Shown: in pieces, positions 36,124-45,754 of the stretch
How positions within the stretch are numbered: position 1 is the stretch's first letter
How the letters are laid out: each line of letters begins with the position of its first letter
Source of the DNA: Pseudomonas maioricensis
GTDB lineage: Bacteria > Pseudomonadota > Gammaproteobacteria > Pseudomonadales > Pseudomonadaceae
Length of the DNA stretch: 64,000 nt
Direction of reading: 5' to 3'
Assembly: GCF_022790535.1 (NCBI RefSeq)
Contig: NZ_LOHG01000001.1
Coordinates: forward strand, 499,067-563,066
Position numbers and translations under genes: made by a program
Notes under the pieces: model-generated
What the model was told of the DNA's origin: nothing
Database searches by the model: none
Seen by the model: the letters and a program-made list of their open reading frames with translations, nothing else

Positions 36124-37614
36124 ATGAGTGTCAGCAATCCCACCCTGATCACCTTCGTGATCTATATCGCAGTAATGGTGCTGATCGGCCTGATGGCTTA
36201 TCGCTCAACCAACAACCTGTCGGATTATATTCTGGGCGGTCGCAGTCTGGGCAGCGTCGTTACGGCGTTGTCGGCCGGCGCTTCGGACATGAGCGGCTGG
36301 CTATTGATGGGCTTGCCCGGTGCCATTTATATGTCGGGCCTGTCTGAAAGCTGGATCGCGGTCGGTCTGATTATTGGTGCTTATCTGAACTGGCTGTTTG
36401 TCGCCGGTCGTCTGCGTGTACAGACCGAGCACAACGGTGATGCCCTGACACTGCCGGACTATTTCACCAGTCGTTTCGAAGATAAAAGCGGCTTGCTGCG
36501 GGTGATATCCGCCGTGGTCATTCTGGTGTTCTTCACTATTTATTGCGCCTCGGGCATTGTTGCCGGTGCACGCCTGTTTGAAAGCACCTTCGGTATGTCT
36601 TACGAAACCGCACTGTGGGCCGGTGCTGCAGCAACCATCGCTTATACGTTTGTAGGTGGGTTTCTCGCAGTGAGCTGGACCGATACGGTGCAGGCAACAC
36701 TGATGATTTTTGCTTTGATCCTGACGCCGATCATCGTGCTGCTTGCGACCGGTGGCGTTGACGCGACATTCCTTGCCATCGAGGCCAAGGATCCAGCCAA
36801 CTTCGACATGTTCCGCAACACCAGCATCATCGGCATCATTTCCCTGATGGGCTGGGGCTTGGGTTACTTCGGTCAGCCACACATTCTGGCGCGCTTCATG
36901 GCGGCAGACTCGGTGAAGTCGATTGCCAGCGCACGGCGCATTTCCATGACCTGGATGATCCTTTGTCTGGGGGGGACCGTGGCGGCGGGCTTCTTCGGGA
37001 TTGCCTATTTCTCGGCGAATCCCGATGTCGCCGGGCCAGTTACCGAAAACCCTGAGCGGGTATTCATTGAGCTGGCCAAGCTGCTGTTCAACCCTTGGGT
37101 GACTGGCGTATTGCTCTCGGCGATTCTGGCTGCGGTGATGAGCACGCTGAGCTGCCAACTGCTGGTGTGCTCCAGTGCGTTGACCGAAGATTTCTATAAA
37201 GCCTTTCTGCGTAAAAGCGCTTCGCAAAAAGAGCTGGTCTGGGTCGGGCGTGCGATGGTGCTGCTGATCGCGATCATCTCCATCTTGCTGGCTGCCGATC
37301 CGAACAACCGTGTACTCGGGCTGGTGAGCTATGCCTGGGCTGGCTTCGGCGCGGCGTTTGGTCCTGTGGTGTTGATTTCAGTGCTCTGGAAAGGCATGAC
37401 TCGCAACGGAGCGCTGGCGGGTGTGTTGGTCGGCGCTATTACTGTGATCGTCTGGAAGCAGCTGGGAATCTGGGGGCTGTACGAAATCATCCCGGGCTTC
37501 CTGTTCGCCAGCATCGCCATCGTTGTGTTCAGCCTGATTGGCAAAGGGCCTTCGGCTGGCATGCAATCGCGTTTTGAATTGGCCGAGAAAGAGTTCAAGG
37601 CGGCGAGCCATTGA
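36124..37614 (+). CDS. putP: sodium/proline symporter PutP
   Basis: A 496-residue SSF-family transporter with about 13 membrane helices. Conserved text: SDYILGGRSLGSVVTALSAGASDMSGWLL (residues ~31-60, Na+-binding helix and loop), ALTLPDYFTSRFEDKSGLLR, and WGLGYFGQPHILARFMA. It imports L-proline with Na+. The ATG lies at the right end of the put control region, divergent from putA, so PutA very likely represses it. The C-terminal tail is short and charged. Confidence 0.97.
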   Translation: MSVSNPTLITFVIYIAVMVLIGLMAYRSTNNLSDYILGGRSLGSVVTALSAGASDMSGWLLMGLPGAIYMSGLSESWIAVGLIIGAYLNWLFVAGRLRVQTEHNGDALTLPDYFTSRFEDKSGLLRVISAVVILVFFTIYCASGIVAGARLFESTFGMSYETALWAGAAATIAYTFVGGFLAVSWTDTVQATLMIFALILTPIIVLLATGGVDATFLAIEAKDPANFDMFRNTSIIGIISLMGWGLGYFGQPHILARFMAADSVKSIASARRISMTWMILCLGGTVAAGFFGIAYFSANPDVAGPVTENPERVFIELAKLLFNPWVTGVLLSAILAAVMSTLSCQLLVCSSALTEDFYKAFLRKSASQKELVWVGRAMVLLIAIISILLAADPNNRVLGLVSYAWAGFGAAFGPVVLISVLWKGMTRNGALAGVLVGAITVIVWKQLGIWGLYEIIPGFLFASIAIVVFSLIGKGPSAGMQSRFELAEKEFKAASH

Positions 37615-37626
37615 ATTGAAATGATT

Positions 37627-37717
37627 CTGTAGGAGCGCACGAGCAATGCGAAGCCGCGATGGCGGTGTATCAGGCAGAACGCTGTCGTTGCCTCGCGTTA
37701 CTCGTGAACTCCTGCAG
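37627..37717. repeat. decayed REPIN
   Basis: Starts CTGTAGGAGCGCACGAGCAA and ends CTCGTGAACTCCTGCAG; several mismatches between arms indicate decay. Between putP and the alginate lyase gene. Confidence 0.7.
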
Positions 37718-37743
37718 ACTTTTGGCGCAACAGGGATGCAGCA

Positions 37744-38415
37744 CTAAATCTTGTTGTGATCGATGTCCAGCTTATAGAAGGTGGCTTTGCCGCCTTCGCT
37801 GCTATAACCCTTGTTGTCTTGCACGTAAACCCCCGCTTTGAAGTACAGCGGCTTGTCTCGCCAGGTGGCGCTGATTGGGCTGCTCCAGTTCTTCCCTCTG
37901 GCGCTGACACTCAGGTCGCCACCCGGGCTGAGGTGGATCTTGTAATTGAACCTCTCGTTCAGCGGCACACCTTGTGCTATCGGTATGACACGGCTTTTAT
38001 CATCGTCATAACGGTTGCGTACTTTGGCGACGATGTTTCCGGATTTGCTGTCTTCTTTGTACTGATACTCAACTTTGAGCATCGGCTCGGTACTTCCGTA
38101 GGCATGTATCTGGCCAATCACGATCTTGCCGGAAGAGGGCACTTGATTCACTTCCAGTGTCGCGTCGAGAAAGTTGTCGGCCTGCGGGTACATCCAGTTA
38201 TGTAACGTACCGTCGGCCCAGGTCTCTCGAAGTTCGCTGCGCGGGTATTTGGCGTTGGCGGTTTTCGAACCAGTGACGGGTGACCAGAAAAAGATGTAAC
38301 CCGACTCAGACCGGAAGTACTTGCCGTCATAGCCCTTCTTCAGTTGGGACGTCTCGATGGTTTTGGGGGGCGAACCCACAGGAATGCTCAGATTCCACGA
38401 AGCCATGTCTACCAT
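37744..38415 (-). CDS. alginate lyase, polysaccharide lyase family 7
   Basis: A 223-residue single-domain jelly-roll lyase cleaving alginate by beta-elimination. Three PL7 signature blocks are present: YPRSELRE (57-64), GQIHAY (101-106) and YFKAGVYVQ (191-199), carrying the catalytic Arg, Gln/His and Tyr. No signal peptide is seen, like the short PL7 enzymes of other Pseudomonas (for example P. aeruginosa PA1167). ATG 38415 (MVDMASWN) matches the usual start of this group; the in-frame ATG 24 bases upstream is less likely. It stands alone, divergent from the GGDEF-EAL gene. Confidence 0.93.
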   Translation of the reverse strand: MVDMASWNLSIPVGSPPKTIETSQLKKGYDGKYFRSESGYIFFWSPVTGSKTANAKYPRSELRETWADGTLHNWMYPQADNFLDATLEVNQVPSSGKIVIGQIHAYGSTEPMLKVEYQYKEDSKSGNIVAKVRNRYDDDKSRVIPIAQGVPLNERFNYKIHLSPGGDLSVSARGKNWSSPISATWRDKPLYFKAGVYVQDNKGYSSEGGKATFYKLDIDHNKI

Positions 38416-38727
38416 GTGATGTTTTCCAATATGTCGCATTGCCAGTAAGAGGCGTCTATGTCAAGCCTTTGCGGGTTGTTGTTATACGTTCTCAATAACG
38501 TTCTGTTAACGATTAATTGTCGAACTGGTGACGTCAAAGTGCTGTCACATTGGCTGTAGGGCATGTACTGATTGGCCTGTAGGAAATGACCGTTAGTCGG
38601 GTGGATATGAACTTTAGCGAAGGCTGTCACAAAGCCACCTTCAGTTTCCCTCATACCCGACTAGAGTTATCTTGATTGGAAATCGACGCGACGGTCCCTG
38701 GATGTCGTGCTACATAAGAGAAACTGC
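38416..38727. other. divergent intergenic region, alginate lyase / GGDEF-EAL gene
   Basis: About 310 bases, moderately AT-rich around 38470-38530 (GTTAACGATTAATTG), presumably holding both promoters. I cannot call boxes or operators with confidence, and no gene is seen. Confidence 0.45.
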
Positions 38728-40857
38728 ATGGAATGCGCGCAAACCAAGCCGGGTGATGGCTGTTCTGTTTTGTTGGTTGTTGATGACTACCCAGAGAATC
38801 TGGTGACCATGCGCGCTGTTCTGCAGAGGCAGGACTGGTGCATCGTGACTGCGAGTTCCGGAATCGAAGCGTTGACTGTGCTCTTGGAGCGCGAGGTCGA
38901 CCTGGTGCTGCTTGATGTGCAGATGCCGGGCATGGACGGTTTTGAGGTCGCACGCCTGATGCGCGGCAGCCAGCGAACGCGGCTGACCCCCATCATTTTC
39001 CTGACTGCCAACGAGCAGTCTCAGGACGCCGTACATCGTGGTTACGCCAGCGGCGCCATCGACTACCTGTTCAAACCCTTCGATCCCAACGTACTCAGGC
39101 CAAAAGTCCAGGCTCTTCTTGAGCAGCAGCAAAATCAGCGCGCCCTGCAACGAATCTCCCGAGAGCTGGAAGCCGCCCGGGCATTCAACGCATCTGTGCT
39201 GGATAACATCGACGAGGGAATTCTGGTCGTCAGCGAGGCCGGGCTCATCAATTTCGCTAACCCGGCTATCTGTCGGTTGCTCGGTGCCAATGCCGAGCAA
39301 TTGAGAGGTACCAGCGTGATTGATTACCTGATCGAGCCGCAGGTCTCTGATTGGGCGCAGTCAGGGTTCTATCGTCACTACCGCAACGCTGAAATCTACC
39401 GTCTGCACGATGCCGTCCTGCGTACCCATGAAGGCTGCAAACTGCCAGTGGCATTGTCGTGCGCGCCTTTGCCCGTAGAGCAGAAGGCCATGGTATTCAG
39501 CATTCTGGACATGTCGGTGGTCCGCGATCTTTATCAGCAGCTCGAGCAGCAGGCCGTTACCGATGCATTGACTGGCTTGCTCAACAGACGGGGTTTTTAC
39601 CAGGCGGTAGAAGGCTTGTTGTTACGCAACGAGCAAGCCGGGGGATTCCTGGTGTTGCTGTACCTCGATCTGGACGGCTTCAAGCGCGTCAACGATTCCC
39701 TGGGGCATGACGCTGGCGATCAAGTGCTGCTTTGGGTTTCCCAGCAGCTCAAGGATTGCATGCGGCCTTATGACGTGCTGGCGCGCATGGGGGGCGATGA
39801 GTTCACCGTTGTCATCGATGGTCTGGACTTTCCCGAGCAGGCTGCCAAGGTGGCGGAAAAGCTGATTGAGCGGGTATCAGTGCGCAGGCAGGTCGACGGC
39901 CTGGATGTCACGCTGGGTGCCAGTATCGGCATTGCCACCTATCCCGATTGCGGTTCCAACCTGGACGGCTTGCTGCGTGCGGCGGATATTGCCATGTACG
40001 AGGCCAAGCGGGCCGGTCGCCAGCAGTATCGGTTTTACGACCAGGAAATGAACGGCCGGGCGCGTTCGAGGTTGATGCTCGAAGACAGTGTGCGCAGCGC
40101 CATCGATGGTCATGATTTCTCCATGGTCTATCAGCCGCAGGTGTCCATCGCGGATGGCAAGTTGCGCGGTTTCGAGGCCTTATTGCGTTGGCAGCACCCG
40201 AGCGCCGGAGATGTGCCGCCGGGCGTGTTTATTCCGCTGCTGGAAGAGACCCGCTTGATTAACAAGCTGGGTGGCTGGATCTTCGAGCAAGGCGCCGAAC
40301 ATCGTAGCCGCTGCAATGATGTTTTTGATGCAGGGCTGGTGCTGAGCATCAGCATCAGTCCAACCCAGTTCTGCATGCCTAATCTTGCCTCTGAGTTGCG
40401 CCGCGCCATGCAGCGCTACGATCTGAAGCCGGGCCAGTTGGAGGTTGAGCTCACCGAAGCGTCACTCGTACACAATTTGTCCCACAGCCGTAATCAGATA
40501 CGCCATTTGCATGACATCGGCGTGAGTGTCGCGCTTGACGATTTTGGTGTTGGCGAATGTTCGCTGACGCATCTGCGCAACCTGGATATCGATACGCTCA
40601 AGATCGATCGGCACTTCATCGCGGGCATGCTCACAACGCCGCGCGATACCGCTGTAGCGCGTAGCATTATTGACCTGTGTCGCAACCTCAACGTGCTGGT
40701 GATCGCTGAAGGGGTCGAGACCCTCGAGCAATACCAGTGGCTGGCTGACAACGGTTGCCAGCTGATTCAGGGTTATCTGGTCGGACGGCCCATGCTGGCC
40801 GACGACGCGCTGCGCTTCCCGAAGGTATTCGACTGGGAGAGCCTGAAACAGCATTGA
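38728..40857 (+). CDS. response regulator with PAS, GGDEF and EAL domains (c-di-GMP turnover)
   Basis: A 709-residue cytosolic protein. Residues ~13-130 are a receiver domain (VVDDYPENL, phospho-acceptor Asp63 in LLDVQMPG, Lys116 in FKPF). A PAS domain (~150-265) follows, then GGDEF (RMGGDEFT at 353-360, with an inhibitory RxxD site RPYD at 346-349) and EAL (GFEALLRW, ELTE 574-577, DDFG 604-607, LKIDR, EGVE, QGYLVGRP). The diguanylate cyclase side looks complete; in the EAL side the metal-binding Asn of the 'VNxS' strand is Ser542 (SISIS). ATG 38728 is chosen with AAGAGA upstream; GTG at 38707 is an alternative. No histidine kinase gene adjoins it. Confidence 0.94.
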   Translation: MECAQTKPGDGCSVLLVVDDYPENLVTMRAVLQRQDWCIVTASSGIEALTVLLEREVDLVLLDVQMPGMDGFEVARLMRGSQRTRLTPIIFLTANEQSQDAVHRGYASGAIDYLFKPFDPNVLRPKVQALLEQQQNQRALQRISRELEAARAFNASVLDNIDEGILVVSEAGLINFANPAICRLLGANAEQLRGTSVIDYLIEPQVSDWAQSGFYRHYRNAEIYRLHDAVLRTHEGCKLPVALSCAPLPVEQKAMVFSILDMSVVRDLYQQLEQQAVTDALTGLLNRRGFYQAVEGLLLRNEQAGGFLVLLYLDLDGFKRVNDSLGHDAGDQVLLWVSQQLKDCMRPYDVLARMGGDEFTVVIDGLDFPEQAAKVAEKLIERVSVRRQVDGLDVTLGASIGIATYPDCGSNLDGLLRAADIAMYEAKRAGRQQYRFYDQEMNGRARSRLMLEDSVRSAIDGHDFSMVYQPQVSIADGKLRGFEALLRWQHPSAGDVPPGVFIPLLEETRLINKLGGWIFEQGAEHRSRCNDVFDAGLVLSISISPTQFCMPNLASELRRAMQRYDLKPGQLEVELTEASLVHNLSHSRNQIRHLHDIGVSVALDDFGVGECSLTHLRNLDIDTLKIDRHFIAGMLTTPRDTAVARSIIDLCRNLNVLVIAEGVETLEQYQWLADNGCQLIQGYLVGRPMLADDALRFPKVFDWESLKQH

Positions 40858-40897
40858 TTTATGTACACTGGCGCCTTTCGAATCAGCGTTACGGCTC

Positions 40898-41404
40898 ATG
40901 ACTGCATCGGCGATGGCTCCTCTCAAATACCTTCAGGCCTATCCTCCCGCGCTTCAGGATCAGGTGCGGCAGTTGATCGCCCGCAACAAGCTGGGTGAAT
41001 ATTTACAGCAACGTTACCCCGGTCGTCACGAGGTCCAGAGCGATAAAGCGCTGTATGCCTATGCGTTGGGGCTCAAGCAGGAATACCTGCGAAATGCGCC
41101 GAACATCGACAAAGTGCTGTTTGATAATCGGCTCGATCTGACTCATCGCGCATTGGGGCTGCACACCACGATCTCCCGTGTGCAGGGCGGCAAGCTCAAG
41201 GCCAAGAAAGAAATTCGCGTCGCCTCGTTGTTCAAGGAAGCACCGCCGGAGTTCCTGAAAATGATCGTGGTGCACGAACTGGCGCATTTCAAGGAATCCG
41301 ATCACAACAAGGCGTTTTACCAGCTGTGCGAGCACATGCAGCCGGGGTATCACCAGTTGGAGTTTGATCTGCGGATTTACCTGACCTGGCGGAATATGCA
41401 GTAG
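40898..41404 (+). CDS. YgjP-like M48-type metallopeptidase domain protein
   Basis: A 168-residue protein of the YgjP/DUF45 group. The zinc motif HELAH is in MIVVHELAHFKESDHNKAFY, with the third ligand in the following helix. The N-terminal half has LKQEYLRNAPNIDKVLFDNR, common in Pseudomonas members. Related YgjP proteins have been described as UTP pyrophosphatases, so protease activity is not certain. It starts 41 bases after the GGDEF-EAL gene and may be read through from it. An alternative ATG lies 15 bases downstream. Confidence 0.85.
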   Translation: MTASAMAPLKYLQAYPPALQDQVRQLIARNKLGEYLQQRYPGRHEVQSDKALYAYALGLKQEYLRNAPNIDKVLFDNRLDLTHRALGLHTTISRVQGGKLKAKKEIRVASLFKEAPPEFLKMIVVHELAHFKESDHNKAFYQLCEHMQPGYHQLEFDLRIYLTWRNMQ

Positions 41405-41427
41405 CACCAAGGATTAATGACATTCCG

Positions 41428-41514
41428 GTGGGAGCGAATTCATTCGCGAAGGCGGTGTTTCAGTCGCTGAATCTCTTTGAGGTATGCCCCCTTCGCGAAT
41501 AAATTCGCTCCCAC
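41428..41514. repeat. REPIN (GTGGGAGCGAATTCATTCGCGAAG type)
   Basis: Arms of 24 bases with one mismatch; between the YgjP-like and winged-helix genes. Confidence 0.88.
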
Positions 41515-41566
41515 AGGTCAATCACCAGCCATGCCCTCACCGTCAAGATAATAGGCCCTCACTTCA

Positions 41567-41863
41567 ATGGAAGTCAGCAAAACCAAATCCAGTTTCTACC
41601 GTCGGCTTTACGTGGCGTATCTGATTGACAGCGAACTGGCCAGCAACGTCCCGGCATTGGTCGAGGTTACCGGCATGCCCCGCCGTACGGCGCAGGACAC
41701 GATCGCCGCGCTGGCGGATCTCGATATCGAATGTGAGTTCGAGCAGCTTGATGGCGCCCGTAATCATGCCGGGCAATACCGCATTCGTAGCTGGGGCGCG
41801 ATAGATAAAAGCTGGATCGCGGGCAACCTGGCACAGATCAAAGCAGTGCTGGGTTACCCCTGA
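41567..41863 (+). CDS. winged-helix DNA-binding domain protein
   Basis: A 98-residue protein. YRRLYVAYLIDSELASNVPA and LVEVTGMPRRTAQDTIAALA form a winged helix-turn-helix with recognition helix MPRRTAQDTI; the wing follows (CEFEQLDGARNHAGQYRIRSWG). A stand-alone DNA-binding domain of a type common in Pseudomonas; target unknown. The ribosome site is weak. It is convergent with elaA, with 18 bases between the stops. Confidence 0.82.
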   Translation: MEVSKTKSSFYRRLYVAYLIDSELASNVPALVEVTGMPRRTAQDTIAALADLDIECEFEQLDGARNHAGQYRIRSWGAIDKSWIAGNLAQIKAVLGYP

Positions 41864-41881
41864 GTCCGCCGTACCTGATCG

Positions 41882-42340
41882 CTACTCCAGGTCGCGGCGC
41901 ATGCCGATGTGGGGGATTTCGTCTTCCAGATACACCTCGCCGACCGGCTCGAAGCCGTACCGGGCGTAATACCGCTGCAGATGCGCCTGGGCTGACAGAT
42001 AGATCGGCTGATCGGGCCAGGTTTTCTCCGCGTTCTCCAGCGCCTGCTCCATAAGCTCGTGGCCGATGCCGCGGCTGCGGATCGAGGGCGCAGTCACTAC
42101 ACGGCCGATAGTCACGTCGCCGCCTTGCTGGATCGGGTCAAGCAAGCGCAGATAAGCGACCAGTTTGTCTTCCTGCCACGCCATCAGGTGGCATGTATCA
42201 CCGATCAGATCCTGGCCGTCGATATCCAGATAAACGCACTTCTGCTCAACCACGAACACCTCGGCGCGCAACTGCAGGATGGCGTAAAGCTGCTCCTTGC
42301 TCAGGTCGGTGTGGTGTTTGCAGATCCAGTTGATTGGCAT
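41882..42340 (-). CDS. elaA: ElaA-family GNAT N-acetyltransferase
   Basis: A 152-residue acetyl-CoA-dependent acyltransferase. The ElaA opening LSKEQLYAILQLRAEVFVVEQ and the acetyl-CoA loop VTIGRVVTAPSIRSRGIGHELM (Arg-x-x-Gly-x-Gly at SRGIG) are visible, then YARYGFEPVGEVYLEDEIPH at the end. Length is standard. The substrate is unknown. Single gene. Confidence 0.92.
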   Translation of the reverse strand: MPINWICKHHTDLSKEQLYAILQLRAEVFVVEQKCVYLDIDGQDLIGDTCHLMAWQEDKLVAYLRLLDPIQQGGDVTIGRVVTAPSIRSRGIGHELMEQALENAEKTWPDQPIYLSAQAHLQRYYARYGFEPVGEVYLEDEIPHIGMRRDLE

Positions 42341-42612
42341 TTCGCTGACTCGGTGAAGAAACGTTGAGCGAATACTACCTCATCCGGTCATATACCCCAT
42401 AAGCGCCTGCAAAGAAGGCCCTATGAATGTTTCGTGAAGCTGGCCGATAACCCTTTGAGGTTTTTGCGAAGCACCGCACGTAATGTCATCTATGTGTGAG
42501 TTGTGAAAAGGGTTATATGCAGCTTCAATGAGGCTACATGCCAGCATGGATACCGGGTACTCGGGGTCTCGTCTGTCATCATCCGGGCAATGCTCGTCTC
42601 AGGGAAAAAAGC

Positions 42613-43350
42613 ATGTCGTGTGTGCTTAGAGCCATAGCTTTACTGGGATTTCTGCTGACGGCTCAGGCCAATGCGGAGGAAAAATTGCGATTGGTGGCCG
42701 ATTCCTGGCCCCCGTTTACAGAAGCTTCATTACTCAACAACGGTCTGGCCACTGATCTGGTCAGTACTGCACTGCAACGTGCCGGGTACAGCACCGACTA
42801 TGCGCAGGTACCTTGGGCGCGAGCGCTGCTCGGGGTCGAAGAAGGTCGTTACGATGTGCTGATCAACGCGTGGTTCAGCGATGAACGTACGCATATCGGT
42901 CAATTTTCCGAAGAGTATCTGCTCAACCGCGTGCGTTTCCTCAAGCGCAGCCGGTCCAGCGTTCAGTTTCAGGATTTGAGTCAGCTCTACGAGCGGCCGA
43001 TTGCGGTCGTGCGTGGGTACAGCTATTCCACTGAATTTGATAATGACAAACTGCTGGAGAAAGTGCCTGTGAGCAATTTCTCCATGGCGCTGCGCATGGT
43101 CGCGGCGGGGCGGGTGGATCTGGCGGTAGAGGATGAATTCGTCGCCCGCTTTTACTTGGCGGCGGAGCCCAAGAACGTTCGCGACAAGCTTGAGTTCCTG
43201 TCTAAATCATTGAGCGAAAACAGCCTGCATATTCTGGTCAGCCTCAAGAATCCGGAGCATCAGGGGATTGTTGAAGATTTCAATCGGGAAATTGCCGCCA
43301 TGAAAGCTGACGGCAGTTACGCGGCAATCTTCAAGCGACACGGTCTGTAG
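42613..43350 (+). CDS. periplasmic amino-acid-binding-type protein (SBP_bac_3)
   Basis: A 245-residue precursor with signal peptide CVLRAIALLGFLLTAQANA. The mature part is a type 3 solute-binding protein: LRLVADSWPPFTEASLLNNGLATDLVS opens it, then RPIAVVRGYSYSTEF and MALRMVAAGRVDLAVEDEF, the usual second-lobe blocks. No permease or ATPase gene is adjacent, so it is an orphan that may sense rather than import. ATG 42613 is chosen with AGGGA upstream. Its 3' end overlaps the convergent YccS-like gene by 20 bases. Confidence 0.87.
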   Translation: MSCVLRAIALLGFLLTAQANAEEKLRLVADSWPPFTEASLLNNGLATDLVSTALQRAGYSTDYAQVPWARALLGVEEGRYDVLINAWFSDERTHIGQFSEEYLLNRVRFLKRSRSSVQFQDLSQLYERPIAVVRGYSYSTEFDNDKLLEKVPVSNFSMALRMVAAGRVDLAVEDEFVARFYLAAEPKNVRDKLEFLSKSLSENSLHILVSLKNPEHQGIVEDFNREIAAMKADGSYAAIFKRHGL

Positions 43351-45532
43351 CAACAGGCTCCGGCGCCTTGATCAAGTGCGCCGCCAAGGTTCGCAGCGGC
43401 CCCAGTTGTCGGCAGATCAATGCCAGTTGGGTTTGCACCAGACGCTGACTTTCATCCAGTTCATCGGGCATTTGCTCAAGCTCAGTGGCCAGCGCCTCTT
43501 CAGCGTCGCTGTGGATCGCCACCGGCTGTTTCTCGGCAAGGCCCTGGGCGATTTCATCAATGCTGGCCGCCAGCGTCGTGCCCGCGCCATTAATCAACTG
43601 CTCGTGGACCTCTGCCGGTAGCTGCGTTTCGCGGTGCGCGCCCAGGCCTGACAGATAACTGAGCAAGGTGTGCGACAGCACCAGAAAGCGGAAACCAACG
43701 TCCGCTTCCTTACGGAAATGGCCAGGCTCCATCAGCATGTTGGCCAGCGTGGTGGATAGCGCCGCATCGGCGTTGTGAGCGTTGCGCCGCGCCAGGCGAT
43801 AAGCCAGGTCGTCGCTCTTGCCCTTGGCGTATTGCTGCATGATCTGGCGCAAGTAAATGCTGTTGCAGGTGAGAGTATTGGCCAGCACCTTGTTCAAACG
43901 TCGTCCTTGCCAGTCCGGCAGGAACAGGAACACTGCAAGCCCTGCAATCAGGCTGCCCAGCAGGGTATCGAACAGACGTGGCAGGAACAGGCCGTACCCG
44001 TCGCCGACCTGATTGAAGCAGAACAACACCATGATGGTGATGGCGGCAGTCGAGAGTGTGTAGCGGGTGGTGCGATTGACGAAGAACACCACACCGGCCA
44101 GCACCGCACACATCGATTGCAGGATCGGGCTGGTGACCAGATCAAACAGAGCCCAGCCGATAGTCAGGCCGATGGCTGTGCCAATGATCCGCTGGCCCAG
44201 CTTGCGACGCGTTGCGCCGTAACTGGGCTGGCAAACGAATACCGTGGTGAGGATGATCCAGTAACCCTGGGACGGGTGAATCAAGTGCACCATCGCATAG
44301 CCGACCACCAGCGCCAGCGGCAGGCGCAAGGCGTGGCGAAACAGCAACGAGGTCGGGGTCATTTGCAGGCGCAGGCGCGCCCAGGCGTCCTTGAGGGTGC
44401 GCGGCGAGCGGTCCAGTAATGAGCTGTCAGTCGCGTCGGCCACGGCGTCCGGGTTGCTGGCATCGCTGAGCAGCCGGTCCAGGGTTTCCAGGTTATTGGC
44501 CAATGCGCGCAGGGAGCGCAGCAGGCCGCGCCACGCCGGGTTGCTCTGGATGCGCAGGTGCTCCAGCGAGGCGCGCAGGTCTTCCATGGCATAGGCAAAG
44601 CTGTCGTTGTAAACGAACGGCTGGCGCAGCTGGATCGACTCGGACAATGCCTGACAGGCCGAACCTTGCTGGCGCAGCAGGCGCTGACAACGGAACAGCA
44701 CGTCGCTGTGGAAGAACGCTTCGGCCAGTGAGTTGTAGGGGTAGTGCGATGAACTGGCGCGCTCGTGGATGTCCTGCGCGATGAAGTACAGCTTCAGGTA
44801 GCGGCTGACTTTCGAGCCGGGCCGACCGTTGCCGACCCTGTGCAGAATGATTTCCTTGGTGGCGTTCAACGCCGCGACGACCCGGCCATTTTGCTGGGCT
44901 AACTCCAGACGACGTGCTTCGACGTCCAGTTGGCGAATCGGCTCGAACAGGCTCGATTTCAACTTCAGGTACTGACCCAGCTCGCGAAACAGGCGCGCCA
45001 GTGCCTGTTGCACTGGCTGGTTGGAAAACAGCATTTGCCACAACACTGACAGCAAGCCGTACCACGCCGCGCCCGCGACCAGCAGCATCGGTTCGTGCCA
45101 GAAGTCCAGTACTTCGCCGCCTCGCTGATCGACGCCGATCATGGTGTAAACGGAGAGAATCAAAGTGCCGTAGGCAATCGCGCTATAGCGCTCGCCCAGC
45201 GCGCCGAGCATGGTCAGCGCAAAACTGGCAATCGCCAGTGATATGGCAAAGATCCACGGATACGGAAACAGCAACTCCACGGCCATGGCGGCGACGCTGA
45301 AACACACCAGCGTCACCGCGAGTGCATTGAGGCGGCCTTGCCAGCTGTCATCGGTCTCGGCCAGGGCGCAGGCGATAATTCCCAGGAACAGCGGAATCAG
45401 CAAGCCCATCTCATTCTGGTACCAGCACAGCGCCATGCTGCCGGTCAGCGCAATGAAGACACGAACGCTATAACTGAACTTATCCAGCGCCCACAGACGG
45501 CGGAAGGTATGACGAAGAGATTTCGATGCCAT
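43331..45532 (-). CDS. yccS: YccS-like FUSC-family inner-membrane protein
   Basis: A 733-residue protein with two blocks of about six membrane helices (starting at IALTGSMALCWYQNEMGLLI and LRLPLALVVGYAMVHLIHPS), each followed by a cytosolic helical domain. The stretch GYWIILTTVFVCQPSYGATRRKLGQRIIGT (split near residues 417-446) is the FUSC signature. Related to aromatic acid efflux protein AaeB; function of YccS is unclear. It stands alone upstream of a REP palindrome. Confidence 0.9.
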   Translation of the reverse strand: MASKSLRHTFRRLWALDKFSYSVRVFIALTGSMALCWYQNEMGLLIPLFLGIIACALAETDDSWQGRLNALAVTLVCFSVAAMAVELLFPYPWIFAISLAIASFALTMLGALGERYSAIAYGTLILSVYTMIGVDQRGGEVLDFWHEPMLLVAGAAWYGLLSVLWQMLFSNQPVQQALARLFRELGQYLKLKSSLFEPIRQLDVEARRLELAQQNGRVVAALNATKEIILHRVGNGRPGSKVSRYLKLYFIAQDIHERASSSHYPYNSLAEAFFHSDVLFRCQRLLRQQGSACQALSESIQLRQPFVYNDSFAYAMEDLRASLEHLRIQSNPAWRGLLRSLRALANNLETLDRLLSDASNPDAVADATDSSLLDRSPRTLKDAWARLRLQMTPTSLLFRHALRLPLALVVGYAMVHLIHPSQGYWIILTTVFVCQPSYGATRRKLGQRIIGTAIGLTIGWALFDLVTSPILQSMCAVLAGVVFFVNRTTRYTLSTAAITIMVLFCFNQVGDGYGLFLPRLFDTLLGSLIAGLAVFLFLPDWQGRRLNKVLANTLTCNSIYLRQIMQQYAKGKSDDLAYRLARRNAHNADAALSTTLANMLMEPGHFRKEADVGFRFLVLSHTLLSYLSGLGAHRETQLPAEVHEQLINGAGTTLAASIDEIAQGLAEKQPVAIHSDAEEALATELEQMPDELDESQRLVQTQLALICRQLGPLRTLAAHLIKAPEPVATDRVA

Positions 45533-45642
45533 AAAGGAGCTGTTTCACGATTGATCAATGCTGAAGTGGATATGTACAGGCCTGAGCCGCATCTGTACAT
45601 CCGGTTGGCGAGATTTATTCGGTGACAGAGCTGATGCAGGAC

Positions 45643-45731
45643 TGTGGGAGCAGAGCTTGCTCGCGATAAGGCCGGACGCGGTTCACTTTAGAACTGCGGT
45701 GCCCTTATCGCGAGCAAGCTCTGCTCCCACA
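45643..45731. repeat. REPIN (GTGGGAGCAGAGCTTGCTCGCGATAAG type)
   Basis: Between the YccS-like start and the YhiN-like stop. Confidence 0.9.
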
Positions 45732-45754
45732 AGGGTTAAACCGCATTCCGGTTT

